In this document: positions 34,733 through 43,853 of the stretch, in pieces
Layout of the letters: the number at the start of each line of letters is the position of its first letter
Position numbering within the stretch: position 1 is the first letter of the stretch
The notes under the pieces: generated by a model
What the model saw: only the letters and a program-made list of their open reading frames with translations
The model's database searches: none
What the model was told of the DNA's origin: nothing
NCBI GenBank assembly: GCA_964402685.1
Contig: CAYODE010000003.1
Coordinates: forward strand, 19,353 to 83,352
DNA: 64,000 nucleotides
Source: Aestuariivita sp964402685
GTDB lineage: Bacteria > Pseudomonadota > Alphaproteobacteria > Rhodobacterales > Rhodobacteraceae
Direction: 5' to 3'
Program-made: the position numbers and the translations under genes

Positions 34733-35377
34733 TTAGCGAATTGCTTTGGTTTCGGGGCGAATAAAGTTGAAAACCGTGTGCGCATCACCGCCCGCGAACA
34801 GGAATTTGATCACCATCGCGGCGGCGGCTTCCAACTGATATGCGTGCCGATTGTCCCCGAGCCGCAAGGGCTCTGCTCCGACATCTGCGATCAATTGCGA
34901 GATCGCCGGGTCGGCTTGATCGTCCGAGGTGTAGAGCGTCACCATTTGCCGACCGTCATATGTCATGTCCGGGTCCGCCCATACGGCGACCTGCGCCATG
35001 TTGAACGCCTTGCCAACATGGGCACCGGGCAGGGCGTCTGCAATCGCTTCGGTCAGGGATCGACCGTCGGTACGTGTCGTCAGAAAGGTCTCGATACTGA
35101 CCGGGTTGTTGATGTCGATCACGATCTTTCCTTCAAAGGCAGCGGGACCCCCGGCGGATTCAATCGCGTCAAAGACGTCTTCCCAGCGGGTCGCAAGTAC
35201 CACGACATCTGCGAACTCCACTGCCTCTGCGGCGGTTCCGCTCGCGCTACCGACAGAGGCAGCTGCAGCGGTTGTTTTCTCGGCCGAGCGCCCTGACAGC
35301 ATGATCTCATGCGTTCCTGTCCATTTACTGGCAAGCGCTTTGGCCATGCCGCCTGCACCTACAAATCCAATCTTCAT
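34733..35377 (-). CDS. NAD(P)-binding protein of the F420-dependent NADP reductase-like family
   Basis: 214 aa. N-terminal Rossmann fold KIGFVGAGGMAKALASKW, then the motif VVVLATRWEDVFDAIE and DINNPVS, as in NADPH-dependent F420 reductases and the related group annotated NAD(P)-binding oxidoreductase (COG2085). The usual partner F420 is rare in this group of bacteria, so NADPH with an unknown acceptor is more likely. It lies upstream of the SDR gene and divergent from a LysR gene (89 bases to its chosen start), which probably controls both. Confidence 0.8.
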   Translation of the reverse strand: MKIGFVGAGGMAKALASKWTGTHEIMLSGRSAEKTTAAAASVGSASGTAAEAVEFADVVVLATRWEDVFDAIESAGGPAAFEGKIVIDINNPVSIETFLTTRTDGRSLTEAIADALPGAHVGKAFNMAQVAVWADPDMTYDGRQMVTLYTSDDQADPAISQLIADVGAEPLRLGDNRHAYQLEAAAAMVIKFLFAGGDAHTVFNFIRPETKAIR

Positions 35378-35466
35378 TTGCGACTCCTGCGTCTAGTGAT
35401 GAGGATTATGTAGGGGATCGGAAATCATAGTTGAAATTGATGTCATTTATTGATTGCATAATTTGT

Positions 35467-36366
35467 ATGGATATAAAGCAATCTGACATTGGCTTGCTCA
35501 TCGCATTGGACGTTCTTCTTGAACAGGAAAGCGTCACGGCTGCGGCTGATATCCTTGGCATCAGTCAGCCCGCGATGTCAGCGCAATTGGCACGTCTGCG
35601 GACCCTCTTTAACGATCCTTTGTTGGCGGCATCCGGGCGCAAGCTTGTGCCGACCGCGCGAGCGGAGGAAATCAAGACACCCTTGCGCGCGCTCTTAATG
35701 GATTTAGATTTGCTGGTCAGACAAACGGCACAGTTTAATCCGAAGACGACGGACAAGACCTTTCGCTTGATCGGAACCGATTACATTCATGCGGTCTTGT
35801 CGCCAGAGCTCAGTGTGTCGTTTGGTGAGGCAGCGCCCAAGGCGCGCGTTGCCCTGTTGCCGTTCGACCCTCCCTCGGTTTGGGCCCAGTTGGAACAGGA
35901 TGACGCCGACATTGCGCTGGTCACCGCGATGAACCTCCCCGAAGCGCGCCGCCGTCCCGGTTTGACAGAGACATTCAAAGTCATTCAGCGGAAAAACCAT
36001 CCACGCGGAACGGAGCCATTCACGTTGGATTCGTTTTGCGCAGAAGACCACGCGCTGGTCTCGCCGGAAGGCGGCGGATTTTTCGGTGCGGCAGATAAGA
36101 TCCTGTCTAACAAAGGGCGCAAGCGTCGGATTGCGTGTTCTTTACCGAATTTCCTATTGGCTCCCAGTCTCGTCGCCACCTCGGATCTGATTGCCCTCAT
36201 TCCAGCACGGCTCGCAAAACGCCACGAGGATCTGGTTGACCAGTTCGATCCGCCTTTCCAATCGCCCAGTTTTTCTGTGGACTTGCTATGGCATCCCCGC
36301 CGTCAAAATGATCCTGCACACGAATGGCTCCGAGCTCTGGTCTCCCGGATCGCCGCTCGCTTGTAA
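35467..36366 (+). CDS. LysR-family regulator
   Basis: About 299 aa from ATG 35467 (MDIKQSDIGLLIALDVLLEQ); the frame is open from 35431 but the 12 extra residues are not family-like. Helix-turn-helix at about 8-65 (ESVTAAADILGISQPAMSAQLARLR), then an effector domain. The opening resembles the NodD/LeuO/TrpI-like branch. It diverges from the NAD(P)-binding and SDR genes and converges with tmpB (18 bases between stops), so either pair could be its target; the divergent pair is more usual. Confidence 0.88.
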   Translation: MDIKQSDIGLLIALDVLLEQESVTAAADILGISQPAMSAQLARLRTLFNDPLLAASGRKLVPTARAEEIKTPLRALLMDLDLLVRQTAQFNPKTTDKTFRLIGTDYIHAVLSPELSVSFGEAAPKARVALLPFDPPSVWAQLEQDDADIALVTAMNLPEARRRPGLTETFKVIQRKNHPRGTEPFTLDSFCAEDHALVSPEGGGFFGAADKILSNKGRKRRIACSLPNFLLAPSLVATSDLIALIPARLAKRHEDLVDQFDPPFQSPSFSVDLLWHPRRQNDPAHEWLRALVSRIAARL

Positions 36367-36383
36367 GCTGAGAAGCCGTGGAA

Positions 36384-36965
36384 TTATCCCAACGTTTCCA
36401 GATGCCCATCCACGACGCGCTGCACCATCGGCGCGAAATGCGAAAAGGACGGTGTTTCCATATCCGGGAGCTTTCCAGCCTCGTCCAAATACCGCACTTG
36501 GATGATCTTCTTAAGGTTTGGGTTGGCTTCAAAGGCCGCAACTTCGTCCGCGTCCATCGGACCGCCCTGAAGGCTGAGCGTGTGCACCGATGCCTCGGAC
36601 AAGCGATCAAAGTAGCTCGGCCGTGTTGCGCAAAGGTATCGCTTGGCTGCCACATGATACTTCACACAATCGATCACCACTGATGGGAAGAAGTCTGACA
36701 GAACCTCCGCGCCGGCGTCCTCGTGATGGCGATCCTGGGTATCATCCGGGTGGTACGTGCCGAATTCAGACGTGAAGTGCCCGATGTCATGTAATAAGGC
36801 CGCTACGATGACGTCTTCTGGCAGCCCTTGCGCTTCGGCCATGGTGGCGCCCTGAAGCATGTGCTGGGCCATTGTGACCGGCTCGCCCAAATAGGCCTCT
36901 GATCCGCGCCGTTCGAAAATGTCGGCCAGGAACGCAACGACGTTTTCACGCGAAAGCTCAGGCAT
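36384..36965 (-). CDS. tmpB: TmpB-like HD-domain oxygenase (C-P bond cleavage)
   Basis: 193 aa from ATG 36965 (MPELSRENVV); an open frame extends upstream only as a shadow of tmpA, which it overlaps by 8 bases. The fold is the PhnZ/TmpB mixed-valence di-iron HD oxygenase: Tyr25 gate, His35, then LLHDIGHF for the HD pair and YHVAAKRYLC further on. TmpB oxidatively cleaves 1-hydroxy-2-(trimethylamino)ethylphosphonate to glycine betaine and phosphate. The TauD/BBOX-type partner next door, rather than a PhyH-type PhnY, favours tmpB over phnZ. Confidence 0.85.
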   Translation of the reverse strand: MPELSRENVVAFLADIFERRGSEAYLGEPVTMAQHMLQGATMAEAQGLPEDVIVAALLHDIGHFTSEFGTYHPDDTQDRHHEDAGAEVLSDFFPSVVIDCVKYHVAAKRYLCATRPSYFDRLSEASVHTLSLQGGPMDADEVAAFEANPNLKKIIQVRYLDEAGKLPDMETPSFSHFAPMVQRVVDGHLETLG

Positions 36966-38091
36966 CTTCAGCTTCCAGTGCCGCGAGAGTCGACAAGAGC
37001 CCGTCCTTGTCAGCGTAACAGCCTTGCAGCCATCGGGTACCTTCGCCTGAATAGCCTTTTCGCGCATGCAAAACGCGGGTGTTGTCGACGATGAACGCCT
37101 CACCCGGAGCGAGTTTGAATGCGATCTCCATCGCAGGGTCATCAATGATGTCCGACAATCGGCGGTAGGCAGCGTACCAGTCGGCCATATCGTCAAAGGG
37201 CACATCCACACAGGGTGCGGCCGAGCGGGAATTGAAGCGGATACCCTGCAGCATGCCATCAGGTGAAAGCTCGATCATCGGTCGGCGGGATTGCAAAGCC
37301 ACGCCCGCACTACCAGCATAGGAAAAGCGCATGGGATATCGCGACAACAGCTCGAACCAGCGCGGTGCCTCCTTCCTCAATCGCAGCGCCGCGGCGAACC
37401 CGTCCACCACCATGTTCTCTCCGCCCTCTGCCGAGTTTTCCAGGCAAGCCAGGACTTGCAGCGTGGGGACCGGATCGCGATAAGGGTTGTCAGTATGGGC
37501 CTGCAAACCCAGCCCTGTATAGGCAAGGTTCACGGGGTTCACCTCGGTGCGCACCTCGAACAGCCGCCCGTAGTTCGTTTCACGCACAAAGCCAAAAAGA
37601 TCAACGATATCAAAAAGACCACCTTCGCGCGGCTCCATGCCTATAACCTTGGCAAAGCCAAATTCACGTACGGCACCTAGCCAATTGCGCCTTTCATGTG
37701 CCTCAGATTTCAAGCGGCTGAGATGTGCGGAGGGTACCCGCCCCGACATCTGACTGTCCCACGCGGAGACACCTGTTGGCAGAAGCCCACACTCCGCATT
37801 ATCGGTTCGGTCATAAGTGTGTTCCGCTAACCATCGCTCCGGCCAAGCGCAAGTTTTTCCCTCGGGCGCGAAGGTGACATGCACTTGCCCCTCGCCCAGA
37901 CGAGCGTCGTCAATTCTTAGGTCGCGCGGGATATCATTCAGGGTGATCAGTCTTTGATCATTGCCCGGGTCACGCGTTTCTGGATCCAACGCGTTGTCCC
38001 GCAACCAGATTGCGTGAAACCGCAACGACTGGTTTGAGCCGCTGAGACGCAAGACTGTCCCATCCTCTTCAATCGAAATGTCTGACCACAT
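36958..38091 (-). CDS. tmpA: TmpA-like 2-oxoglutarate dioxygenase
   Basis: 377 aa from ATG 38091, with GAAGGA 11 bases before it. Order: N-terminal gamma-butyrobetaine-hydroxylase-like domain (about 10-110, with AIWLRDNALDPETR) and TauD/TfdA catalytic domain (about 130-370) with Fe ligands HTD in LQAHTDNPYRDP and His in VLHARKGYSG, then Arg for 2-oxoglutarate. TmpA hydroxylates 2-(trimethylamino)ethylphosphonate before TmpB acts; the pair was characterised in Leisingera, a relative. In the N-terminal domain the Cys zinc ligands of human BBOX1 (after WLRDN) are not present. It overlaps tmpB by 8 bases. Confidence 0.85.
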   Translation of the reverse strand: MWSDISIEEDGTVLRLSGSNQSLRFHAIWLRDNALDPETRDPGNDQRLITLNDIPRDLRIDDARLGEGQVHVTFAPEGKTCAWPERWLAEHTYDRTDNAECGLLPTGVSAWDSQMSGRVPSAHLSRLKSEAHERRNWLGAVREFGFAKVIGMEPREGGLFDIVDLFGFVRETNYGRLFEVRTEVNPVNLAYTGLGLQAHTDNPYRDPVPTLQVLACLENSAEGGENMVVDGFAAALRLRKEAPRWFELLSRYPMRFSYAGSAGVALQSRRPMIELSPDGMLQGIRFNSRSAAPCVDVPFDDMADWYAAYRRLSDIIDDPAMEIAFKLAPGEAFIVDNTRVLHARKGYSGEGTRWLQGCYADKDGLLSTLAALEAEDA

Positions 38092-38175
38092 GGCGTCGTG
38101 TTTCCTTCTTCTAATCCATACACGATCAAATCGAATGCCACTCGGCAAGTAGGAAACTGTTCGGCGCGAGAGTGG

Positions 38176-39399
38176 TCAACTCACCGTCTCTGGGGATGTC
38201 TGATCTGATTGAGGTCGTCGCCCCAAGAAAACCCCAAGGCTGATTGCCATTAGAACTAGCGACAAGACAAACGGGGCGCCTGGCAAATAGATAACCGCGT
38301 TCTCGTGGGTGAAGGCCGCAAAAATGCCTGTCATGATCAAAGGAGAGATGATCATCGATAAGGCATGAAGCGAGGCCAGAACCCCTTGCAATTCGCCTTG
38401 CGCGTCATCCCCCACGGCACGGGACATCATCGCGCTGAGCGCCGGTGTAATCACTGCACCCAATGCGGCAAGAGGCGTCAGAATGAGCGCCAGCGTCCCG
38501 CTTGTTATGACTGCCATTGCGCCAAAGGCCGCCATGTCAAACACATGACCGTAGATCACTGTATTCCGTTCCCCGAGCCATTTCAGAAGAACACGGATCA
38601 ACCCACCTTGGACCACGGCCATCATGATCCCGAACAATCCCAAAGACAGACCGATCATTTGCGGCGACCACGCAAAGCGTTCCTGCGTGAAATAGGACCA
38701 GACAGCTGGGTAGACGTAAAACGCAATGGAGTAGAGGAGATAGACGACCAACAAACGCCCAATGCCCGGCAAACGCGCGACATGGCGGAACGCACCGAAT
38801 GGGTTCGCACGCGACCACTTGAAGGGGCGGCGAATGCGATCGGTCACGGTTTCTTTCAGAACAAAATATCCAAAAACCGCGTTTAATGCCGCCAACACGG
38901 CCGAGGCATAAAACGGGGCACGTGTCCCAAACTCAGCGAGCGCACCACCGATCATAGGGCCCAAAACAAAGCCTGCGCCGAATGCGGCACCGATCAGTCC
39001 GAAATTTGCCGCCTTTTCATGTGGCTCCGAGATGTCGGCCATATAGGCCGATGCAGTTGGGCCCGTCGCAGCGGTGATACCTCCGACGACGCGTCCCAGC
39101 AGAAGAAGCCACATGGTACCGGCGACCGCCATCACCAAATAATCAAGGCTCATCACCACTAGGGAAATCAACAGAATAGGCCGCCGGCCAAACCGATCGG
39201 ACAATGCGCCTATGATCGGGCCAAACAGAAACTGCATGACGGCAAACACAGTCGACAGGACGCCACCCCACAAAGCGGCACTGGCAAGCGTACCCCCCTG
39301 CACCTCCAAAATCAGGTCTGGCATGACAGGGATGATCAGCCCAATACCCATCGCATCCAGCATCACGGTGATCAGAATAAATGTGATGGGAAGGCGCAA
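38176..39399 (-). CDS. MFS drug-type exporter, TetA-like
   Basis: 407 aa with twelve predicted membrane helices. The loop motifs SDRFGRRPILLISL (loop 2-3) and GRVVGGITAATGPTASAYMADIS (helix 5, motif C region) match the TCR/Tet subfamily of 12-helix drug-proton antiporters. Environmental members usually have unknown substrates; real tetracycline resistance should not be assumed. It precedes tmpA by 84 bases on the same strand and follows pcaB by 95, with a hairpin in the latter gap. Confidence 0.88.
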   Translation of the reverse strand: MRLPITFILITVMLDAMGIGLIIPVMPDLILEVQGGTLASAALWGGVLSTVFAVMQFLFGPIIGALSDRFGRRPILLISLVVMSLDYLVMAVAGTMWLLLLGRVVGGITAATGPTASAYMADISEPHEKAANFGLIGAAFGAGFVLGPMIGGALAEFGTRAPFYASAVLAALNAVFGYFVLKETVTDRIRRPFKWSRANPFGAFRHVARLPGIGRLLVVYLLYSIAFYVYPAVWSYFTQERFAWSPQMIGLSLGLFGIMMAVVQGGLIRVLLKWLGERNTVIYGHVFDMAAFGAMAVITSGTLALILTPLAALGAVITPALSAMMSRAVGDDAQGELQGVLASLHALSMIISPLIMTGIFAAFTHENAVIYLPGAPFVLSLVLMAISLGVFLGRRPQSDQTSPETVS

Positions 39400-39443
39400 A
39401 ACGGGGTCTCGTTGCAGTGACTAAATGTCAAACTAGGATGACA

Positions 39444-39461
39444 GGCTTTCAAAGGAAAGCC
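39444..39461 (-). terminator. Hairpin downstream of pcaB, possible weak terminator
   Basis: GGCTTTC, four-base loop, GAAAGCC: a perfect 7-bp stem 34 bases past the pcaB stop. No clear U-run follows on the minus strand, so it may be a processing or pausing site instead. Confidence 0.4.
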
Positions 39462-39494
39462 GTCTCAGATGGTTTGCCGTCACGTGACGTAGAG

Positions 39495-40829
39495 TTAGGC
39501 CTGTCGCGATCGCACAGTGGATGCAAACCGACGGGCGTCTGCAGGCGCGTGACCCATCTGGGATACAGGATCAAAAAGCTGGTTCGCTGGCAAATCGGGG
39601 AAGTCTCGGCGCACCAGGTCAGCAAGGGGTGTTTGCGTTTCCGCAGCCTCACGGCACAGCGCCTTTGTCGTTGCCTGCGCCTCGGGCCTTGGCATGTCGC
39701 GTGCCAAGGAAAAACTAAGCGCTTCCGCATGGACCATATCAAGCTGCGAAGACAACGCATGTGCCATCTGGGCAGGCTTTGGTGACAGATTTGGAGTGAG
39801 TTTTGTGGCGATTTCCAACGCGGCAGCCGTGCCAAGGACGACCTGCGGCAACGCCGTCCATTCGGCAAACCACGCCGCCCCGTCCCGCTGATAGCGATGC
39901 GCAGAGTTGGCTTGCAACACACTTAGCTGGCCCTGAACCTGTGCCGATAGCGCGACCAACGCTGATGGAGCCACCGGGTTTTGCTTTTGCGGCATGGTTG
40001 AGGAGGCGCCGGAGGAACCAAGGCTAACTTCGTCAATACCGGTTTGTGTCAAAGCCGTCAGATCTTCGCCCATCTTAGCCAGAGCAATACAGATCCGCCC
40101 CATCCAGCTAGCAAGCCGCAAAACCGGTCCGCGATCCGTGTGCCAACTGCGTTCCGGATCCTCCAAACCCAGCGCCGCAGCGAGGTCTGCGCGCGTTTGC
40201 AAGGCTTCCGGTCCTAAAGCCGAGCCGGTGCCCGCGGCCCCTGACAGCGACGCCCAAAGAGATGTGCGACGCAAGGCGTCGATCTCTGCCAATAGATCCA
40301 GTAGCGGCCAACCCCATTCCGCGGCAACGGCACCAAAGGACGTGGGTGTCGCGTGCTGTCCGTAGGTGCGTGCGGCCATTGGCAGATCCGCATGGGCCTC
40401 GGCCAAGTCCGCCAAGGCGTTCAGGACGGTGTTCAGATGCGCCTCACAGTGCCCCAACGCCTGACGTAATCTAAGCATCAAACCGGTATCGATGATGTCT
40501 TGCGACGTCGCACCCCAATGCAGATATTGCGCATGCTCCGGCGCGTTCATCGCCTCGCGGAACGCAGCAAGAAGCCCTGGCACGCTCACACCGTTTTCCC
40601 CGGTCGGGTCTGACAGCGCCCCGGGATCGATCTGCAACTCCATCGTCGCGCGGTGGATGGCTTGAGCACTCAAATCGGGGATGATGCCCTGCGCGCCTTG
40701 CACTTTGGCCAGCGCTCCTTCGACCAACAGCATGGCGCGCACCTCGGCCGTGTCCGAGAATAGGCGAGCCGTTTCACCCGTCGGAAAGAGGCGGTTGAAG
40801 ATCAGGCTGTCAAAGACTGAGGCGGCCAT
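39495..40829 (-). CDS. pcaB: 3-carboxy-cis,cis-muconate cycloisomerase
   Basis: 444 aa from ATG 40829 (MAASVFDSLIF); an upstream open stretch of 34 codons is basic and unlike the family. It belongs to the fumarase/aspartase superfamily: HWGATSQDIIDT near 120 and the catalytic signature loop GSSGASSTMPQKQNP near 285. It converts 3-carboxymuconate to 4-carboxymuconolactone in the protocatechuate branch of the beta-ketoadipate pathway. It lies 34 bases after pcaD. The other pathway genes (pcaHG, pcaC, pcaQ) are not in this window. Confidence 0.93.
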   Translation of the reverse strand: MAASVFDSLIFNRLFPTGETARLFSDTAEVRAMLLVEGALAKVQGAQGIIPDLSAQAIHRATMELQIDPGALSDPTGENGVSVPGLLAAFREAMNAPEHAQYLHWGATSQDIIDTGLMLRLRQALGHCEAHLNTVLNALADLAEAHADLPMAARTYGQHATPTSFGAVAAEWGWPLLDLLAEIDALRRTSLWASLSGAAGTGSALGPEALQTRADLAAALGLEDPERSWHTDRGPVLRLASWMGRICIALAKMGEDLTALTQTGIDEVSLGSSGASSTMPQKQNPVAPSALVALSAQVQGQLSVLQANSAHRYQRDGAAWFAEWTALPQVVLGTAAALEIATKLTPNLSPKPAQMAHALSSQLDMVHAEALSFSLARDMPRPEAQATTKALCREAAETQTPLADLVRRDFPDLPANQLFDPVSQMGHAPADARRFASTVRSRQA

Positions 40830-40863
40830 GGCATCCCTCGTTTTTTTTCGCGTGCCAGTAAAG

Positions 40864-41652
40864 TCAGATATGGCCCGTCTCGCGCAGAAATTCCGAGAGA
40901 ACGTGCGCGTATTCCTCTGGGTTTTCAACACAAGGCAGATGGCCCGCGCCCCGGATCAGGTGAAACTTTGAACCGGGGACGAGATCAACGGTTTCGCGCA
41001 CCAGATCTGGCGGAGTTGAGCCGTCTTCACTGCCCGCAATCCCCAGTACAGGCAGACGGAGGCCGCTGGTAGGTGTATAGAAATCCGTACCGGAGATTGC
41101 CGCGGAGCAGCCCGCATATCCTGCGTCAGGTTGCCGGACGAGCATATTGCGCCACAGCTGCAACTCGGGCGTGGCGCGGAACGCTTTTGAGAACCATCGT
41201 TCCATGACCGGATCGGCCAGCGCCTCAATACCACCTTTTTCAACGGCAGTAATGCGGTCATCCCACATGTCCTTGGTGCCGATCTTTGCGCCGGTATTCG
41301 ACAGCACCATCGCACGGATCAGATCCAGTCGTTTGACCGCCAACCCCTGCGCAATCATCCCCCCGATGGAGAGACCGACAAACATGCAATCCCGCACCTC
41401 CAGCAGATCCAGAAGCCTTTCCGCATCGGACACCAGCGCTCCCATCGTGTAAGGGGCGGCAGGACATGAGGACAAGCCGTGCCCACGTTTGTCAAATCGG
41501 ATCAGGCGCAGACCCTCGGGTAGATAGGGCAGGATCGGATCCCATAACCTGAAGTCGGTGCCCAACGAATTTGCAAAGACGACTGGCGCCCCGTCCGCTG
41601 GTCCATCCACGCGATAATGAAGCTGGACATCTCCCAAATCGGCGATTTGCAT
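40864..41652 (-). CDS. pcaD: 3-oxoadipate enol-lactonase
   Basis: 262 aa, a typical alpha/beta hydrolase. Nucleophile elbow GLSIGGMIAQ (Ser near 96), acid in GSEDGSTPP, and His in GAGHLPCVENP complete the triad. The opening LHYRVDGP...VVFANSLGTDFRLWD is characteristic of PcaD. It hydrolyses 3-oxoadipate enol-lactone to 3-oxoadipate. It is followed by pcaB and preceded, 33 bases upstream, by the endonuclease/phosphatase-family gene. Confidence 0.92.
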   Translation of the reverse strand: MQIADLGDVQLHYRVDGPADGAPVVFANSLGTDFRLWDPILPYLPEGLRLIRFDKRGHGLSSCPAAPYTMGALVSDAERLLDLLEVRDCMFVGLSIGGMIAQGLAVKRLDLIRAMVLSNTGAKIGTKDMWDDRITAVEKGGIEALADPVMERWFSKAFRATPELQLWRNMLVRQPDAGYAGCSAAISGTDFYTPTSGLRLPVLGIAGSEDGSTPPDLVRETVDLVPGSKFHLIRGAGHLPCVENPEEYAHVLSEFLRETGHI

Positions 41653-41685
41653 GTTGGGTCCTTTCCTGGGGTCGGGGTCTGAGGA

Positions 41686-42876
41686 TTACCGCATCATCCG
41701 AAAATGCGCCATGATTTGCCCGTGATCTGAGGCCAGCTTGTTATAAGGCGCCTCAGGGTGGCTACCATCAGTCAGATGGTCGTTGAGGACGCTGAAATAT
41801 TCCATAACGGCAATGGCTTTGGGCCAGTCCGGAAGGAAGTGGCGGGACATCAGGATCTGATCTATGCTTTCATACACCCCGCCGAATGACGCGGTGTAGA
41901 CAACATCGCGCAGGGATTTGCGCACAAATTGCTTTTCGGCGGAATGCAGACGGACGCGATTGACGGCCTCAGAAATGCTCTCGTCCTCCTCGCCCGTATA
42001 TCGATCCGCGGGGTGTTTCGCGTCATGGCGCAGCATCCAGGCGTAATTCTTGAAGGGCAATTCGCCGGCGATGATTTCAGAGCTGACAGCGTGTTCGCCA
42101 TCGTTGAAATCGCCCAAAACAATCACTGGATGACCGGCATCCAGTTCTTCGACGATAGCGCTCCGCAGGACCCAAGCCTCTGCCATGCGGCGAAGCGCGC
42201 TACGCAGTGAGCCCATAGCCCGACCAGCCGGATCATAGGCCGTCAGAACCGCCTCTGGCGCAAAGTCCGATCCTTCGGGACGTACATATTCGCCCAGTTT
42301 TGATTTCAAATGGCAGTTGAAGACGGTGATGACCTGACCCTTAATTGGTATACGCGCCATGAGGATCGGTCGGGACAGGCGCGAAATGGTATAGTGCCCG
42401 CCATTGCCACCGCCTAACTCGTTGAAGGGGATCGTGAGTGGTCCATCGAGTTCTTGAATGACCTGAGGAGGTTCGGCAAAGCCAAAGCGCGACAAGATCG
42501 CAACGCCGGGCCTGCGTGCGCCAGGTTCACCATCAAAGAGATTGGGTGCAAAGGCCAAACCGCCTTTCCCGTACGATGTATAGATCAGCTTTTTGAAGAT
42601 TGCTTTGCGGTGATACCGCTTGGACGAGTCCGGGATTGTCGCATCATTCGCTGCTGCCCCGCGCCGGTCGGCCTCTTCAATCACCGACGTGAGCGCGTCT
42701 TCTTCGAAGATTTCCTGGAACCCGACGATATCGGCGTCAAGCGTCAACAACTGATCAGCTAACCAGTCCTCTTTCCATGCATACTCCTCGGGCGTGTAAG
42801 ACTGAAACCGATAGTATTCCTTGTCCGGACCTATCAGGTTTTTGACGTTGAAACTGGCGATGGTGAATTCAGTCAC
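41686..42876 (-). CDS. Endonuclease/exonuclease/phosphatase (EEP) family protein
   Basis: 396 aa from GTG 42876, whose last bases form the stop of the dehydratase gene (GTGA overlap). The EEP fold is marked by IASFNVKNL at the start, IVGFQEIFEE (metal Glu), FNCHLKSKLGE (His), VLGDFND (Asp-Asn) and the C-terminal SDHGQIMAHF (Asp-His). No signal peptide is visible, so it is probably cytoplasmic; nuclease or phosphoesterase specificity cannot be told. Its place between a dehydratase and pca genes gives no clear pathway. Confidence 0.85.
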   Translation of the reverse strand: MTEFTIASFNVKNLIGPDKEYYRFQSYTPEEYAWKEDWLADQLLTLDADIVGFQEIFEEDALTSVIEEADRRGAAANDATIPDSSKRYHRKAIFKKLIYTSYGKGGLAFAPNLFDGEPGARRPGVAILSRFGFAEPPQVIQELDGPLTIPFNELGGGNGGHYTISRLSRPILMARIPIKGQVITVFNCHLKSKLGEYVRPEGSDFAPEAVLTAYDPAGRAMGSLRSALRRMAEAWVLRSAIVEELDAGHPVIVLGDFNDGEHAVSSEIIAGELPFKNYAWMLRHDAKHPADRYTGEEDESISEAVNRVRLHSAEKQFVRKSLRDVVYTASFGGVYESIDQILMSRHFLPDWPKAIAVMEYFSVLNDHLTDGSHPEAPYNKLASDHGQIMAHFRMMR

Positions 42877-43853
42877 GACTGACCTCCAAATCGGGTTAGC
42901 GCGCTTGCAAAGATCGACGCATCGACGTTTCCACCGGATATGGTGCAGATCACGTCATCGCCCTCGATCTGATCGCCATAGTAGAGTGCAGCCGCAAGGG
43001 CCACTGCACCGCCCGGTTCGGCGACGACTTTCAATCGTTCAAACGCGGCTACCATCGCTTGCAAGGCCTGATCTTCTGACACGACAAGTCCCGACCCGCA
43101 CAGACGCTTCATGATTGGGAATGTGATTTGCCCGGGTGCGGGAGTGATGATCGCATCACACAGACTGCCGGAAGTTCGGTTGTTGGTCTCGATCCCACCC
43201 GAGATCAAAGAGCGCGCCACATCATCGAATCCTTCGGGCTCCACAGGACGCACCAGCATGTCCGGTGCCCTCGCCTCCAACGCCAACGCGATGCCCGATG
43301 TCAGACCACCGCCGCCGCAACAGACCAGCACGTCGGCCTTAGTGACACCAACCTCAGCTGCCTGCGCGGCGATTTCCAATCCGGTTGTCCCTTGTCCGGC
43401 AATAACCTGTGGTTCGTCGAACGGCCGGATCAGAGTGAGTCCACGCTCTTCTGCCAGTGCCGCCCCGATCGCGGCGCGATCCTCTCCGGCACGATCGTAG
43501 AGCACAACTTCGGCGCCCAAGGCGCGTGTGTTGTCGATTTTCATCTGCGGCGCATCCGACGGCATGATGATCACTGCAGATGTGCCGTGCAGCTTAGCCG
43601 CAAGCGCCACGCCCTGGGCGTGGTTGCCGCTGGAAAACGCGATTACCCCTCGGGCGCGTACGTCATGGTCCAGCGCCGACAGAGCAGACCAACCGCCGCG
43701 GAATTTGAAGCTGCCCGTGTGCTGAAGACACTCCGGTTTAATCCAGACCCGACGTCCGGCGATCTCATCCAGAAAGGGAGAGTTTAAAAGCGGTGTCTTG
43801 CGCGCATGCCCGTCCAACCGCTCCGCGGCGGCTTCGATCATGTCGATGTTCAT
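42873..43853 (-). CDS. PLP-dependent threonine/serine dehydratase family
   Basis: 326 aa from ATG 43853, preceded by GGTGGAG. Fold type II PLP enzyme: catalytic Lys in HTGSFKFRG (near 53), SSGNHAQGVA for cofactor contacts, and the Gly-rich phosphate loop CCGGGGLTSG. No C-terminal ACT domain, as in catabolic dehydratases, serine racemase and beta-hydroxyaspartate dehydratase (BhcB), so the exact substrate is open. Overlaps both neighbours by four bases; start after the hydrolase stop indicates translational coupling. Confidence 0.87.
   Translation of the reverse strand: MNIDMIEAAAERLDGHARKTPLLNSPFLDEIAGRRVWIKPECLQHTGSFKFRGGWSALSALDHDVRARGVIAFSSGNHAQGVALAAKLHGTSAVIIMPSDAPQMKIDNTRALGAEVVLYDRAGEDRAAIGAALAEERGLTLIRPFDEPQVIAGQGTTGLEIAAQAAEVGVTKADVLVCCGGGGLTSGIALALEARAPDMLVRPVEPEGFDDVARSLISGGIETNNRTSGSLCDAIITPAPGQITFPIMKRLCGSGLVVSEDQALQAMVAAFERLKVVAEPGGAVALAAALYYGDQIEGDDVICTISGGNVDASIFASALTRFGGQS

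Noticed and set aside
38176..39399. Tetracycline resistance gene
   Set aside because: It is in the TetA-like MFS subfamily, but the context is metabolic and substrate cannot be inferred.
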